NCBI GenBank assembly: GCA_026770585.1
Contig: MU646506.1
Span: 243,457 to 258,178 of the forward strand
Source: Baffinella frigidus
Lineage: Eukaryota; Cryptophyceae; Cryptomonadales; Baffinellaceae
Direction of reading: 5' to 3'
DNA length: 14,722 nt
The number at the start of each line of letters is the position of its first letter. Positions within the stretch are counted from its first letter, which is position 1. The notes below the pieces were generated by a model. The model worked only from the letters and a program-made list of their open reading frames with translations. It was not told the DNA's origin and searched no databases. Both the position numbers and the translations under genes were made by a program. Positions 8,499 to 14,494 of this stretch are shown piece by piece.

Positions 8499-8895
8499 AG
8501 GCGTTGGTACCGCAGTTGGTGGTGTAGTTGGCGACGGACGCGAAGTACTGCTCCCAGCACTTGAATTTGCGGCAGATGATGATGTAGATGTAGAACTGAA
8601 TTTCCTTCTGCAGGAGGACCATCGCCATGTTGTCTGGGCCCTCACCCGCCTCGCCCACCTTCTTGTAGCGGCGGTCGTTGAGGAGGGATTCGGTGCGGGC
8701 GTTCTTCATGTACTCGTGGGCTTCGGCCGTCACCGCCGCCGTCCGGATGCCGGCCAGAGGAGAGAAGCCGATGTACGCGCAGCTGGCGTTCGCTTGGGAC
8801 ATCCAGCTGTTGAACCCTTCCAGGAAGGGCTCGAGGTCGTGCACCGTCGGATCGAAGTCCGCCGGTTCGTCGACCTTTGAAGATGATGGAGGCAT
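8485..8895 (-). CDS. Gene C: unrecognised protein, possibly a gene fragment
   Basis: The ATG at 8895 opens 136 residues with a very strong C/G bias at third positions, the best coding signal in the window. I do not recognise the family. Visible parts: an acidic N terminus (KVDEPADFD), an aromatic stretch FLEGFNSWM, then CAYIGFSPLAGIRTAAV, a basic patch (NDRRYKK) and a hydrophobic/aromatic stretch near residues 98-110 (IQFYIYIIIC) that is short for a membrane span. The frame stays open upstream of the ATG to about 9021 with a plausible translation (QQRFESWFPSRLAS), and CTACAG precedes it at about 8966, so this may be an internal exon with an upstream acceptor. The stop, TAG at 8485-8487, lies inside the left 33-bp repeat, so the natural C terminus may have been lost. 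It sits in satellite, within the insertion-like block. Confidence 0.65.
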   Translation of the reverse strand: MPPSSSKVDEPADFDPTVHDLEPFLEGFNSWMSQANASCAYIGFSPLAGIRTAAVTAEAHEYMKNARTESLLNDRRYKKVGEAGEGPDNMAMVLLQKEIQFYIYIIICRKFKCWEQYFASVANYTTNCGTNALSPF

Positions 8896-8959
8896 GACGG
8901 TTGCCGGCAGGTCGCCAGCTGTGTCGCTCGCAAGTCGCGAGGGGAACCAGGACTCAAAC

Positions 8960-8992
8960 CTCTGCTGTAGGATACAGGCTAGAAGGGAGACA
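8960..8992. repeat. 33-bp direct repeat, right copy
   Basis: Second copy of 8466-8498. On the minus strand it precedes the gene C open frame, and its CTACAG would serve as acceptor for an exon beginning QRFESWF. Confidence 0.9.
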
Positions 8993-9189
8993 TGCGGGCG
9001 GAGCTCGCGTGTCAGCTGTGTGATTCACTGAAGAGGAACAGGATTTCCCGCACGTGGGAAGAGATGTCCCCAGATTCCTCCGGGTTCCTCCTGGAGGAAC
9101 GGAAGGAACCGTGTTCTATAATACTTGTAGTACATGACTTGTGTAAAGTCACTCCGGCTATGCCTACATGGGATTATCCCCAGACTTAC
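8993..9189. other. Flank upstream of gene C
   Basis: Non-satellite DNA, 5' of gene C on the minus strand. It holds a CACGTG E-box at about 9051, a near-perfect palindrome GTTCCTCC-T-GGAGGAAC at 9084-9100, and a TATTATAG-like AT stretch (minus strand) near 9113-9122 that could be a promoter. None of these is proven. Confidence 0.4.
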
Positions 9190-9613
9190 GGTAAAACACC
9201 AAACCCTGAACCCTTCGCCCTAAACCCCAAAACCTCCTAAACCCTGCACCCTGAACCCTGAACCATAAACCCCGAACCCTAAACTCTGAATCCTAAACTC
9301 TGAACCCTCATCCCTCATCCCTTGACCGTCAATCCTAACCATCAACACTGGACCCTGAACCCTAAACCCTAAATCCTGAACCCGAAACCCTAGACCCTAA
9401 ACCAGTTAACCTTAAAACGCCAAACCATAAACCCTAAACCTGGAACCCAAATCCTACACCCCAAACCCCAAACCCTGAACCCTAAACCCCAAACCCCAAA
9501 CCCCAAACCCCAAACTCCACACCCTACACCCTACACCTCAAACCCTGAACCCCACACCCTGAACCCTACCTAAAGGACCTGAACCATAATCCCTTCACAC
9601 TCAACTCTAAATC

Positions 9614-9673
<60 letters not shown>

Positions 9674-9915
9674 TCCCTTAACCCCAACCCTGAACCCTAA
9701 ATCCTGAACCCGAAACACTGAACCCTAGACCTTGAACTATAAACCCTCAACTCCAAGCCCTAAACCCTGAACCCGAGAACCAAAACCCTAAACCGTAAAC
9801 CCTCAACCCTAAACCCTGAACCCTCAATCCACCATAAACCCCAAAACCCTGAACCTTAAACCCGAAACCCCTCAATTCTAAACCCTAAACCCTCAACCCT
9901 TAACCCTACTCCCTA
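9190..9915. repeat. Degenerate CCCTAAA-type satellite, fourth block
   Basis: C-rich variants, with a homogeneous CCCTCAA run of about 9 units at 9613-9672 and CCCCAAA runs near 9463-9515. A CCTAAAGGACCT motif at about 9568 matches the dispersed repeat edge. It ends at the strand switch near 9915. Confidence 0.85.
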
Positions 9916-10518
9916 AGGTTTTAGCGTTAAGGATTTAGGGTTTGGGGTTCAGGGAATAGTGTTTAGTGCTTGAGTTTTATGATTTACTGTTTAGGAGTTA
10001 GGTTTTAGGTTTTAGGGTTTAGGTTTTAGGGTTTGGATTCTAGGTTGTAGGGGTTTCTGGTTAGGGGTTAGCGGTTAGGGGTTAGGGGTTAGAGGTTAGG
10101 GATTAGAGGCTAGGGGCTAGGGTTTAGTGGTTAGGAGTTAGAGGTTAGGGGTTAGGGGTTAAGGGTAAGGGGTTTCTGGTTTGGGTTTGAGGGTGTCTGG
10201 TTTCTGGTTTCGGGTTTCGGGCATCGGGTTTCTGGTTTTGGGTTCAGGGTCGAGGGTCTAGGGTTTGAAGTTTAGGGTGTAGGTTTCAGGGTTTCGGGTT
10301 CATGGTTCAAAGTTTTTGAGATTTAGGGTCTAGGGTTACGAAGGAGGGTTTAGAGTTGAGGGTTTAGGGTTTAGGGTTTGGGGTTTAGGGTTCAGGGTTT
10401 AGGGTTTAGGGTTTAGGGTTTAGGGTTTAGGGTTTAGGGTTTAGGGTTCAGGGTTTAGGGTGTAGGGTTTAGGGTGTAGGGTTCAGGGTGTAGGGTTTAG
10501 GGTTTAGGGTGTAAGTTT
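9916..10518. repeat. G-rich TTTAGGG/TTAGGGG satellite in inverted orientation
   Basis: Directly abuts the C-rich block. 10063-10165 holds TTAGGGG-type units, the same dialect as the cap but inverted. 10360-10450 is nearly perfect TTTAGGG. Together with 9190-9915 it forms a very long imperfect inverted repeat. The block ends by about 10518. Confidence 0.85.
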
Positions 10519-10706
10519 TATTAAATGCCGACACAGAGCGCCGACCCAGCCTTGTCGGGCTGATCTCATCTGGCAAACCTGAATGAATACGAGCTCGTAC
10601 GGTCAGATCCGTCGAGGTAAAACTTGACGTTTGACTTGACATTTTCGGAGTTCTCCCGCTGCCGAATTTGTCTTGACCTTGTGTGATCATATCAAGCCAC
10701 CGAAAA
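10519..10706. other. Unique region after the satellite, no gene seen
   Basis: Contains a perfect 12-bp palindrome, TACGAGCTCGTA, at 10588-10599 (TACGAG family copy 3, gap 0) and several GACTTGAC/ACTTGACG words (10621-10640). The ORFs on both strands crossing this stretch include satellite and are not supported. Confidence 0.45.
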
Positions 10707-10811
10707 ACTTGGTACGAAGCTTGGTACGAATGGTAGGTTCCTACGAAGCTTGGTACCAACTTCGTAGAAAGCTTGGTACCAACTTCACCAACTTCGTACT
10801 CGTACTAAGCT
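10707..10811. repeat. Cluster of GAAGCTTGGTAC inverted and direct repeats
   Basis: ACGAAGCTTGGTAC and AGAAAGCTTGGTACC units repeat several times in about 105 bp, alternating with ACCAACTTCGTA words that pair with them. 10741-10767 is a near-perfect palindrome (CTACGAAGCTTGG / CCAACTTCGTAG). It can form cruciforms. Confidence 0.65.
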
Positions 10812-11190
10812 TCGTTCGCAGGAGTCTCCTGCATCGTCAACTATTTCGACTTGACGGCGGGTGCTTTAGGTGGGGTTGTGGGGTCCTTTAAATGTAGGTT
10901 GGGCGCGAGAGGTGTGGATGGTGGTCCTTAAGTGGGGTCGCGGGAGGTGGGACCCTTCACCCTTCCAGGTTGTGGTTTGCAAAGCACCGGCGCGCGCGCA
11001 CCGCTGACCTCACTTGCCTCTCTGGGGAAAAGCGCCCGGTGACCGGTCTCTCACACTTTGGTGTCCACTTATTGTCCGGCTTTCGCACAGCCTAAAGTTG
11101 ACAAACGGCTCCAAGAACGAACAACATGATTCAAATGCCACCAAAACGGACACGAAGCCCGAGTGAATTACGAGCCTCCTCGTATGAAGT
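10812..11190. other. Unique region, no gene seen
   Basis: No codon-biased frame. There is a CG-rich run (GGCGCGCGCGC) near 10989. TACGAG-CCTC-CTCGTA at 11169-11184 is palindrome copy 4 (gap 4). Confidence 0.45.
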
Positions 11191-11199
11191 TCGTACGCA

Positions 11200-11258
11200 T
11201 ATGGGCCCCTGACGTGAAAAACTTACGGATATGGGCCCCCCGTTCCAAATGGGCCCCC
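11200..11258. repeat. TGGGCCCC triplet, left arm
   Basis: Three TGGGCCCC words start at 11202, 11232 and 11250, spaced 30 and 18 bp. The complement of 11884-11939 has the same three words spaced 31 and 17 bp, so these are inverted copies about 740 bp apart. TGGGCC is a known plant promoter word (site II type); relevance here is only inferred. Confidence 0.6.
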
Positions 11259-11402
11259 AGCCGGGAATCTCCGACATTACTACACACATCACGTGTGTCC
11301 AGACAATTGCGACCCCAAACAAGGCTCTCTTCGTAGGATCATATTTTCCCCATCAGATACCTCGACGGGCCTTGTGTCTCGTGCAGGAGACACAACCCGA
11401 GA

Positions 11403-11552
11403 CGCTGGACGGCACCCCCCGCCCCGCTGCATACCTGAGCCGAGGCCGAGACCCAGCTGTCTGCGGCCCATCCAGAATGGAAAAAACATGGCGCGTACGA
11501 GCCCTCGTAGCGCCATGTTTTTTCCTTGGCGCGCTGGACGACACCCCCCGCC
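11403..11552. repeat. Hairpin flanked by 21-bp direct repeats
   Basis: The direct repeats CGCTGGACGGCACCCCCC (11403-11423) and CGCTGGACGACACCCCCC (11532-11552) differ at one base over 21. Between them, arms at 11479-11501 and 11504-11525 form a hairpin nearly 23 bp long (GGAAAAAACATGGCGC and its complement), centred on TACGAG-CC-CTCGTA (11496-11509, palindrome copy 5). Two further GGGCCGAAGGCCC-like hairpins follow at 11556-11587. Confidence 0.75.
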
Positions 11553-11681
11553 TCCCGGGCCGAAGGCCCGCCGGGCCGGAGGCCCGGCTGAGGCAGGAGC
11601 TTTAATTGCAGGGTCGCGTCCAATTACAATCACATGTAAGAGTCACGCGGCCAATTTCCAGTGTATACAAGGACACGACAA

Positions 11682-11880
11682 ATAGAGCGGTTTTCGCATC
11701 TGTAGGCCACCAACCGATATGAAATTTATGAACAAGGGCTCCAATTCCGGCCACTTTTGGCATTTTTATCACAAAATAAAACTCTAAAACTTCAGAATCA
11801 CGCCAAAAGTTGCCGGAATTGGAGCCCTTGTTCATATTTTCATGTCGGTGAGTGGCCGACAGATGAGAAAACTGCTCTAT
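11682..11880. repeat. 199-bp foldback (long inverted repeat)
   Basis: Arms at 11682-11761 and 11802-11880 pair over about 80 bp at roughly 85 percent identity, with a 40-bp AT-rich loop at 11762-11801. The inner 45 bp are nearly perfect (GGGCTCCAATTCCGG in both arms). No coding signal; ORFs crossing it on the minus strand are not supported. It may be a non-autonomous foldback element, or a source of hairpin RNA. Confidence 0.85.
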
Positions 11881-11883
11881 CTC

Positions 11884-11939
11884 GGGGCCCATAAATGCTC
11901 GGGGCCCATTTCTGTTTGGTTTTACTACACAGGGGCCCA
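11884..11939. repeat. TGGGCCCC triplet, right arm (inverted)
   Basis: GGGGCCCA words at 11884-11891, 11901-11908 and 11932-11939, immediately to the right of the foldback. It is the inverted partner of 11200-11258. Confidence 0.6.
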
Positions 11940-12102
11940 AATCGGTATTTTTCTCCACGAAGCCCCTCTGACGGACGCGACACGTAGATCGTGACTTGCA
12001 ACGACCCTCCGACGGACACGACACCTGGTCTTGTCATCATCTTGTGATCATCTCGTGGCTCTCGTGTCATCTTTTGTCATCTTTTGTAATCATTGGGGGG
12101 AT
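11940..12102. other. Upstream region of gene B
   Basis: Repeated words: GACGGACGCGACAC (about 11970) and GACGGACACGACAC (about 12012), then a run of ATCTTGTGATC, ATCTCGTG and ATCTTTTGTCATCTTTTGT words at 12034-12090. This may be a decayed short tandem repeat and could contain the gene B promoter, but no TATA box is clear. Confidence 0.4.
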
Positions 12103-12128
12103 CAAGGGGTATTTTTAAATACCCCTTG
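12103..12128. promoter_or_regulatory. Leader hairpin CAAGGGGTAT...ATACCCCTTG before gene B
   Basis: Perfect 10-bp arms around a TTTTAA-type loop. The arm matches the hairpin 68 bp before gene A. Conservation at a similar distance from both starts supports a shared leader or promoter element. Confidence 0.45.
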
Positions 12129-12213
12129 GGGGATGTGGTGAGACGTAACTGATTTGTGACCGCGCCACAGCAAGGGCCCTCTTGTCCACAGCAAGCCACC
12201 TCACGCACGCAGG

Positions 12214-12681
12214 ATGCTCGGTGCCGAGAACGAGGACGGGACCGGCGAGGGCGCTCGCCCGAGGCGCTGGAGCGTGGGGCGCAGCTTCTCGTTGATGTTC
12301 GGGCGCAAGAAATCGCTGTCCTCCAGCGACCACGGAGGCGAGGCTTCGTGGGACCACCCCGTCTCATTCACAAGGAGCGCGTCCGCCACGAGCGCGTCTC
12401 CCACAGGAGTGAGCGCGCCCGCCACCGCCACCAACGCGTCGGATCTCAGCGACGCGTTAACCGTCGCGCCCAGGAGGAAACTTAGGAAGGTTCGGCGCGA
12501 AGAGGTGGTGAACAACGAAGAAGGCACCTCGGCCTTGAAAGATTGCGCGTCGCGCGGAACGCCACCTTCAGCGATGCTCCTCGCGTTCGCGTCCGTGCAG
12601 TCGTGGGGGCGAAGTGCTGGGGAGAAGGGGACCGCACACTACGGTGCTGGATGCCAAACGGTCCCAGTGGAGTCGCGGTGA
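12214..12681 (+). CDS. Gene B: unrecognised small protein, paralogue of gene A
   Basis: Encodes 155 residues with GC-rich third positions. The N terminus is acidic then arginine-rich (RPRRWSVGRSFSLMF), followed by KKSLSSS at about residues 32-38, SWDHP near 46, a serine/alanine/threonine stretch (SASATSAS), a basic patch (RRKLRKVRREE at about 93-103) where gene A has an acidic one, and the conserved end from about residue 127 (PSAMLLAFASVQSWGRS, HYGAGCQT, ending VESR). No signal peptide, membrane segment or known domain is visible. The opposite charge of the middle suggests divergence of that segment while both ends are constrained. The ATG at 12214 is the first one after the leader hairpin. 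An upstream exon is possible because GCAG precedes the ATG. TGTAAATAAA lies 9 bp past the stop. The antisense frame is also open in both paralogues, but less biased. Confidence 0.72.
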   Translation: MLGAENEDGTGEGARPRRWSVGRSFSLMFGRKKSLSSSDHGGEASWDHPVSFTRSASATSASPTGVSAPATATNASDLSDALTVAPRRKLRKVRREEVVNNEEGTSALKDCASRGTPPSAMLLAFASVQSWGRSAGEKGTAHYGAGCQTVPVESR

Positions 12682-12689
12682 TGTGTGAA

Positions 12690-12708
12690 TTGTAAATAAA
12701 GCCTTCTG
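12690..12708 (+). terminator. 3' processing element of gene B
   Basis: TTGTAAATAAAGCCTTCTG matches the gene A element at 18 of 19 bases and begins 8 bp after the stop. AATAAA and TGTAA overlap here as in gene A. Confidence 0.65.
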
Positions 12709-12853
12709 GCGCTGGTACCGGTGATAGATCTGACTGGCTGCCGCGCATAGATAGCGCGCCTGAGTGTTTCACGACAGCCACTTTTCTCCATGGAGCTCGT
12801 CCCCCGAGACCGTCCCTATCGCCCGCGCAACACTCTGCACCATATCCTTGCAG

Positions 12854-13167
12854 GTTGGGCATCCGTGTAACGTCTGCCTCGGACCGCGAACCCGTCCCAT
12901 CTACCTCAAGACCAGAGAGACCGTGTGCGCGCGGGCTCCGTTTCTGGCACTGCTTGTTGTTGACAGCGTGCCTGTGCTCGGGTCCATCTGGAGTCGCGAC
13001 TTGCTGGAACCGCCTTGCTGCGCGCAGTAGTCACGGGCGGGGCCGAGGTGCACGAGCGGTCCTCCCGCGGGGTCCTGCTGACACATAGCCTCCTCGGAGG
13101 GCATTTCGGCCATGCTTGCATCATCCAAGGGACCTCTCTCTAGCCACCTCTTTACACACCAGGTCAT
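12854..13167. other. Two competing weak coding frames
   Basis: On plus, an open frame at 12854-13030 begins right after CCTTGCAG, like a splice acceptor, and encodes a Cys-containing product (VGHPCNVCLGPRTR...). Its upstream extension has only a GTG start. On minus, 12901-13167 has an ATG and encodes 88 residues (MTWCVKRWLERGPLDD..., ending VSLVLR). Both have mixed third positions, and neither matches anything I know. At most one is real, and each could be an exon of a larger gene. Confidence 0.25.
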
Positions 13168-13202
13168 AATTGACCCCCACCAGGTCGTGGGCTCCTACGG
13201 TA

Positions 13203-13323
13203 CAGGGGTGGTACCTCGCTCATAAGAAACCGCCTCCTCCTAGGACGCTTCAGTGGGGATATGCCTACGGCCCTATGGTGGTCGTAGGGGGGTGTGCATT
13301 TTCTTACGAGTGAGGTACCCCTG
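13203..13323. mobile_element. MITE-like TIR element, copy 2
   Basis: 121 bp, flanked by TA at 13201-13202 and 13324-13325. The left TIR has a 2-bp insertion (CAGGGGTGGTACCTCGCTCAT); the right TIR is GTGAGGTACCCCTG with one change. The interior core (CCTAGGAC...CTATGGTGGTCGTAGG) matches copy 1. Confidence 0.8.
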
Positions 13324-13364
13324 TACATGATGAATGCCTAGACACGAGCGTAGAGGACTTCACG

Positions 13365-13525
13365 CCACTTCAGTGATTACAGGGGTACCTCGTTCATGAG
13401 GAAACACCCATCCCCTAGGACCACAGTAGAGCCGCAGGCATAGGGCTACCGTAAGGTCGTAGGGGGGTGCGGTTTCTCATGAGCGAGGTACCCCTGTAGA
13501 AGACTACAGACCACTTCAGTGATTA
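13365..13525. mobile_element. MITE-like TIR element, copy 3, with flanking direct repeats
   Basis: The element itself is 13380-13496 (117 bp), with TIRs CAGGGGTACCTCGTTCAT / ATGAGCGAGGTACCCCTG and flanking TA at 13378-13379 and 13497-13498. The 15-mer CCACTTCAGTGATTA occurs just before it (13365-13379) and again at 13511-13525. That is longer than a TA duplication and may reflect insertion into an existing tandem repeat, or later rearrangement. Confidence 0.8.
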
Positions 13526-13539
13526 GGACTTGTTCTGAT

Positions 13540-13606
13540 GAGAACGGGAGCGTTTCTAGAAGGCTGGATCGTCTCAATTTTCATGAACGAAAAGACGACC
13601 GTTCTC
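13540..13606. repeat. Short inverted repeat, arms GAGAACGG / CCGTTCTC
   Basis: 8-bp perfect arms at 13540-13547 and 13599-13606 with weaker pairing inside, lying between two TIR elements. Probably a small or decayed foldback. Confidence 0.4.
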
Positions 13607-13623
13607 AGATTTGCGGTGGGTCT

Positions 13624-13655
13624 GATGAGCGAGGTACATGGGTACCTCGCTCATC
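13624..13655. mobile_element. Palindrome of two TIR tips, element remnant
   Basis: GATGAGCGAGGTAC-ATG-GGTACCTCGCTCATC: a right TIR and a left TIR tip joined head to head with only a 4-base spacer (arms 14-15 bp). To the right, a piece of the family core follows (CCCTAGGCATAGGCCTACTG, 13681-13700). It looks like a junction or rearranged remnant of the same family. Confidence 0.65.
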
Positions 13656-13806
13656 TGAAAGCGCCCCCCTCACCACAGCGCCCTAGGCATAGGCCTACTG
13701 ATAAGAACACAGAACACGGGTGCTCCGATATCGGTCGGAGCCCGTTTCCTCAAGTTAAGAAAACGAGCCCCCCCCAAACGGCCTGGGTTCTTAAGTTCTG
13801 GTTTCT

Positions 13807-13917
13807 TATCCCTTGAGTGGCGAGTAGGCCCATACGCCCTACCGTAGGGCCCTAGGATCTGCCTAGGACCTCTTGGCCGTCAAATTTGACGGTACACTGT
13901 ATGGCCACTCAAGGATA
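13807..13917. mobile_element. Small TIR element, second type
   Basis: Ends TATCCCTTGAGTGGC (13807-13821) and GCCACTCAAGGATA (13904-13917) pair apart from one bulged base. The interior has CCTAGG-rich pairing and a perfect palindrome, CCGTCAAATTTGACGG (13877-13892). No coding capacity. Confidence 0.6.
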
Positions 13918-14172
13918 GCCCTTACATCCCTGCAGGTTCTGGAGGGGGGGGGGGCGGGTTCTTGTGTCCGAGATACCTTCGTAAGACACCACTTCATTCA
14001 ACCTTGAGAGAATTACAATTACACACGTCACGCACCCCCCGCTCCCGCCTCTCACATACACACCCCCGCCTTCACACACCGACAGAGACACCTTGCTCCT
14101 ACGGACCCCCCCCCCTCTCCCCCGAGGACCACCACAGGGCTCTAGACAGGCTTCGAGCAAGAGGGTCCTTTA
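13918..14172. other. C-rich spacer with decayed element pieces, no gene seen
   Basis: G run with GGGTTCTTGTGTCCGAGATACC at 13940-13976 resembles a decayed right end of the TIR family, and ACACCTTGCTCCTACGGACC at about 14089-14108 a decayed left end. In between is CA-rich, low-complexity DNA. The ORFs on both strands are composed of C/G runs and are not supported. Confidence 0.4.
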
Positions 14173-14297
14173 CAGGGGTACCTTGCTCATAAGAAACCGC
14201 CCCCCCCCCAGGACCCCCGTAGGGCCCTAGGGCCCTAGGGGTTGGCCTACTGTAGGGTCCTAGGGGGGTGCGGTTTCTTATGATCGAGGTACCCCTG
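14173..14297. mobile_element. MITE-like TIR element, copy 4
   Basis: 125 bp. Left end CAGGGGTACCTTGCTCAT, then AAGAAACCGCC; right end GGCGGTTTCTTATGATCGAGG-type pairing (GGTTTCTTATGATCGAGG) then TACCCCTG. Left flank TA, right flank TC, so one base of the target duplication has changed. The arms extend to about 28 bp, and the interior has tandem GGGCCCTA. Confidence 0.8.
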
Positions 14298-14326
14298 TCA
14301 AGGGGGATGCCCCGCGAGCGCCCCCC

Positions 14327-14344
14327 CCCGTACATATGTACGGG
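14327..14344. repeat. Perfect 18-bp palindrome CCCGTACATATGTACGGG
   Basis: Perfectly self-complementary, inside C runs and 30 bp beyond TIR element copy 4. Possibly a protein site or a chance product of an element end; its role is unknown. Confidence 0.6.
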
Positions 14345-14422
14345 ACCCCCCCTCCCCCCCCTCACGGCAGGCTACCCCCGCACAGTCAGTCGCACACACA
14401 CACACAATAGCATCATTGTGCG

Positions 14423-14494
14423 GACTACAGTAGGCCTATGCCTAGGGCCCTATGGTGGTCCTCGGGGGGGGGGGGCGCTTTCCTATGAGCGAGG
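14423..14494. mobile_element. Truncated TIR element, copy 5 (right half)
   Basis: Starts in the family core (CTACAGTAGGCCTATGCCTA, GGGCCCTATGGTGGTCCT) and ends TATGAGCGAGG without the TACCCCTG tip. It has lost its left TIR. Confidence 0.7.

Larger units (their letters stand above)
8467..9184. mobile_element. Insertion-like block carrying gene C
   Basis: This 718-bp block interrupts satellite copy B. The satellite word order broken at 8465 resumes at 9190 exactly as in the uninterrupted copy A (7168-7213). CTTAC occurs at both edges (8462-8466 and 9185-9189) and could be a 5-bp target duplication. There are no clear terminal inverted repeats beyond 4 bp and no poly(A) tract at the gene's 3' side. 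It could be a transposon fragment, a captured gene piece, or the ancestral state lost from copy A. Confidence 0.55.

Noticed and set aside
8467-9184. Simple processed retrogene (mRNA copy)
   Set aside because: No poly(A) tract at the gene's 3' side, and acceptor-like intron sequence is retained, so a spliced mRNA copy is unlikely.
11231-11685. Several 90-130 codon ORFs on both strands
   Set aside because: They overlap in all frames, cross the hairpin and direct repeats, and show no consistent codon bias.
12201-12862. Minus-strand ORFs opposite gene B
   Set aside because: Same reasoning as for gene A: shadows of the plus-strand gene.
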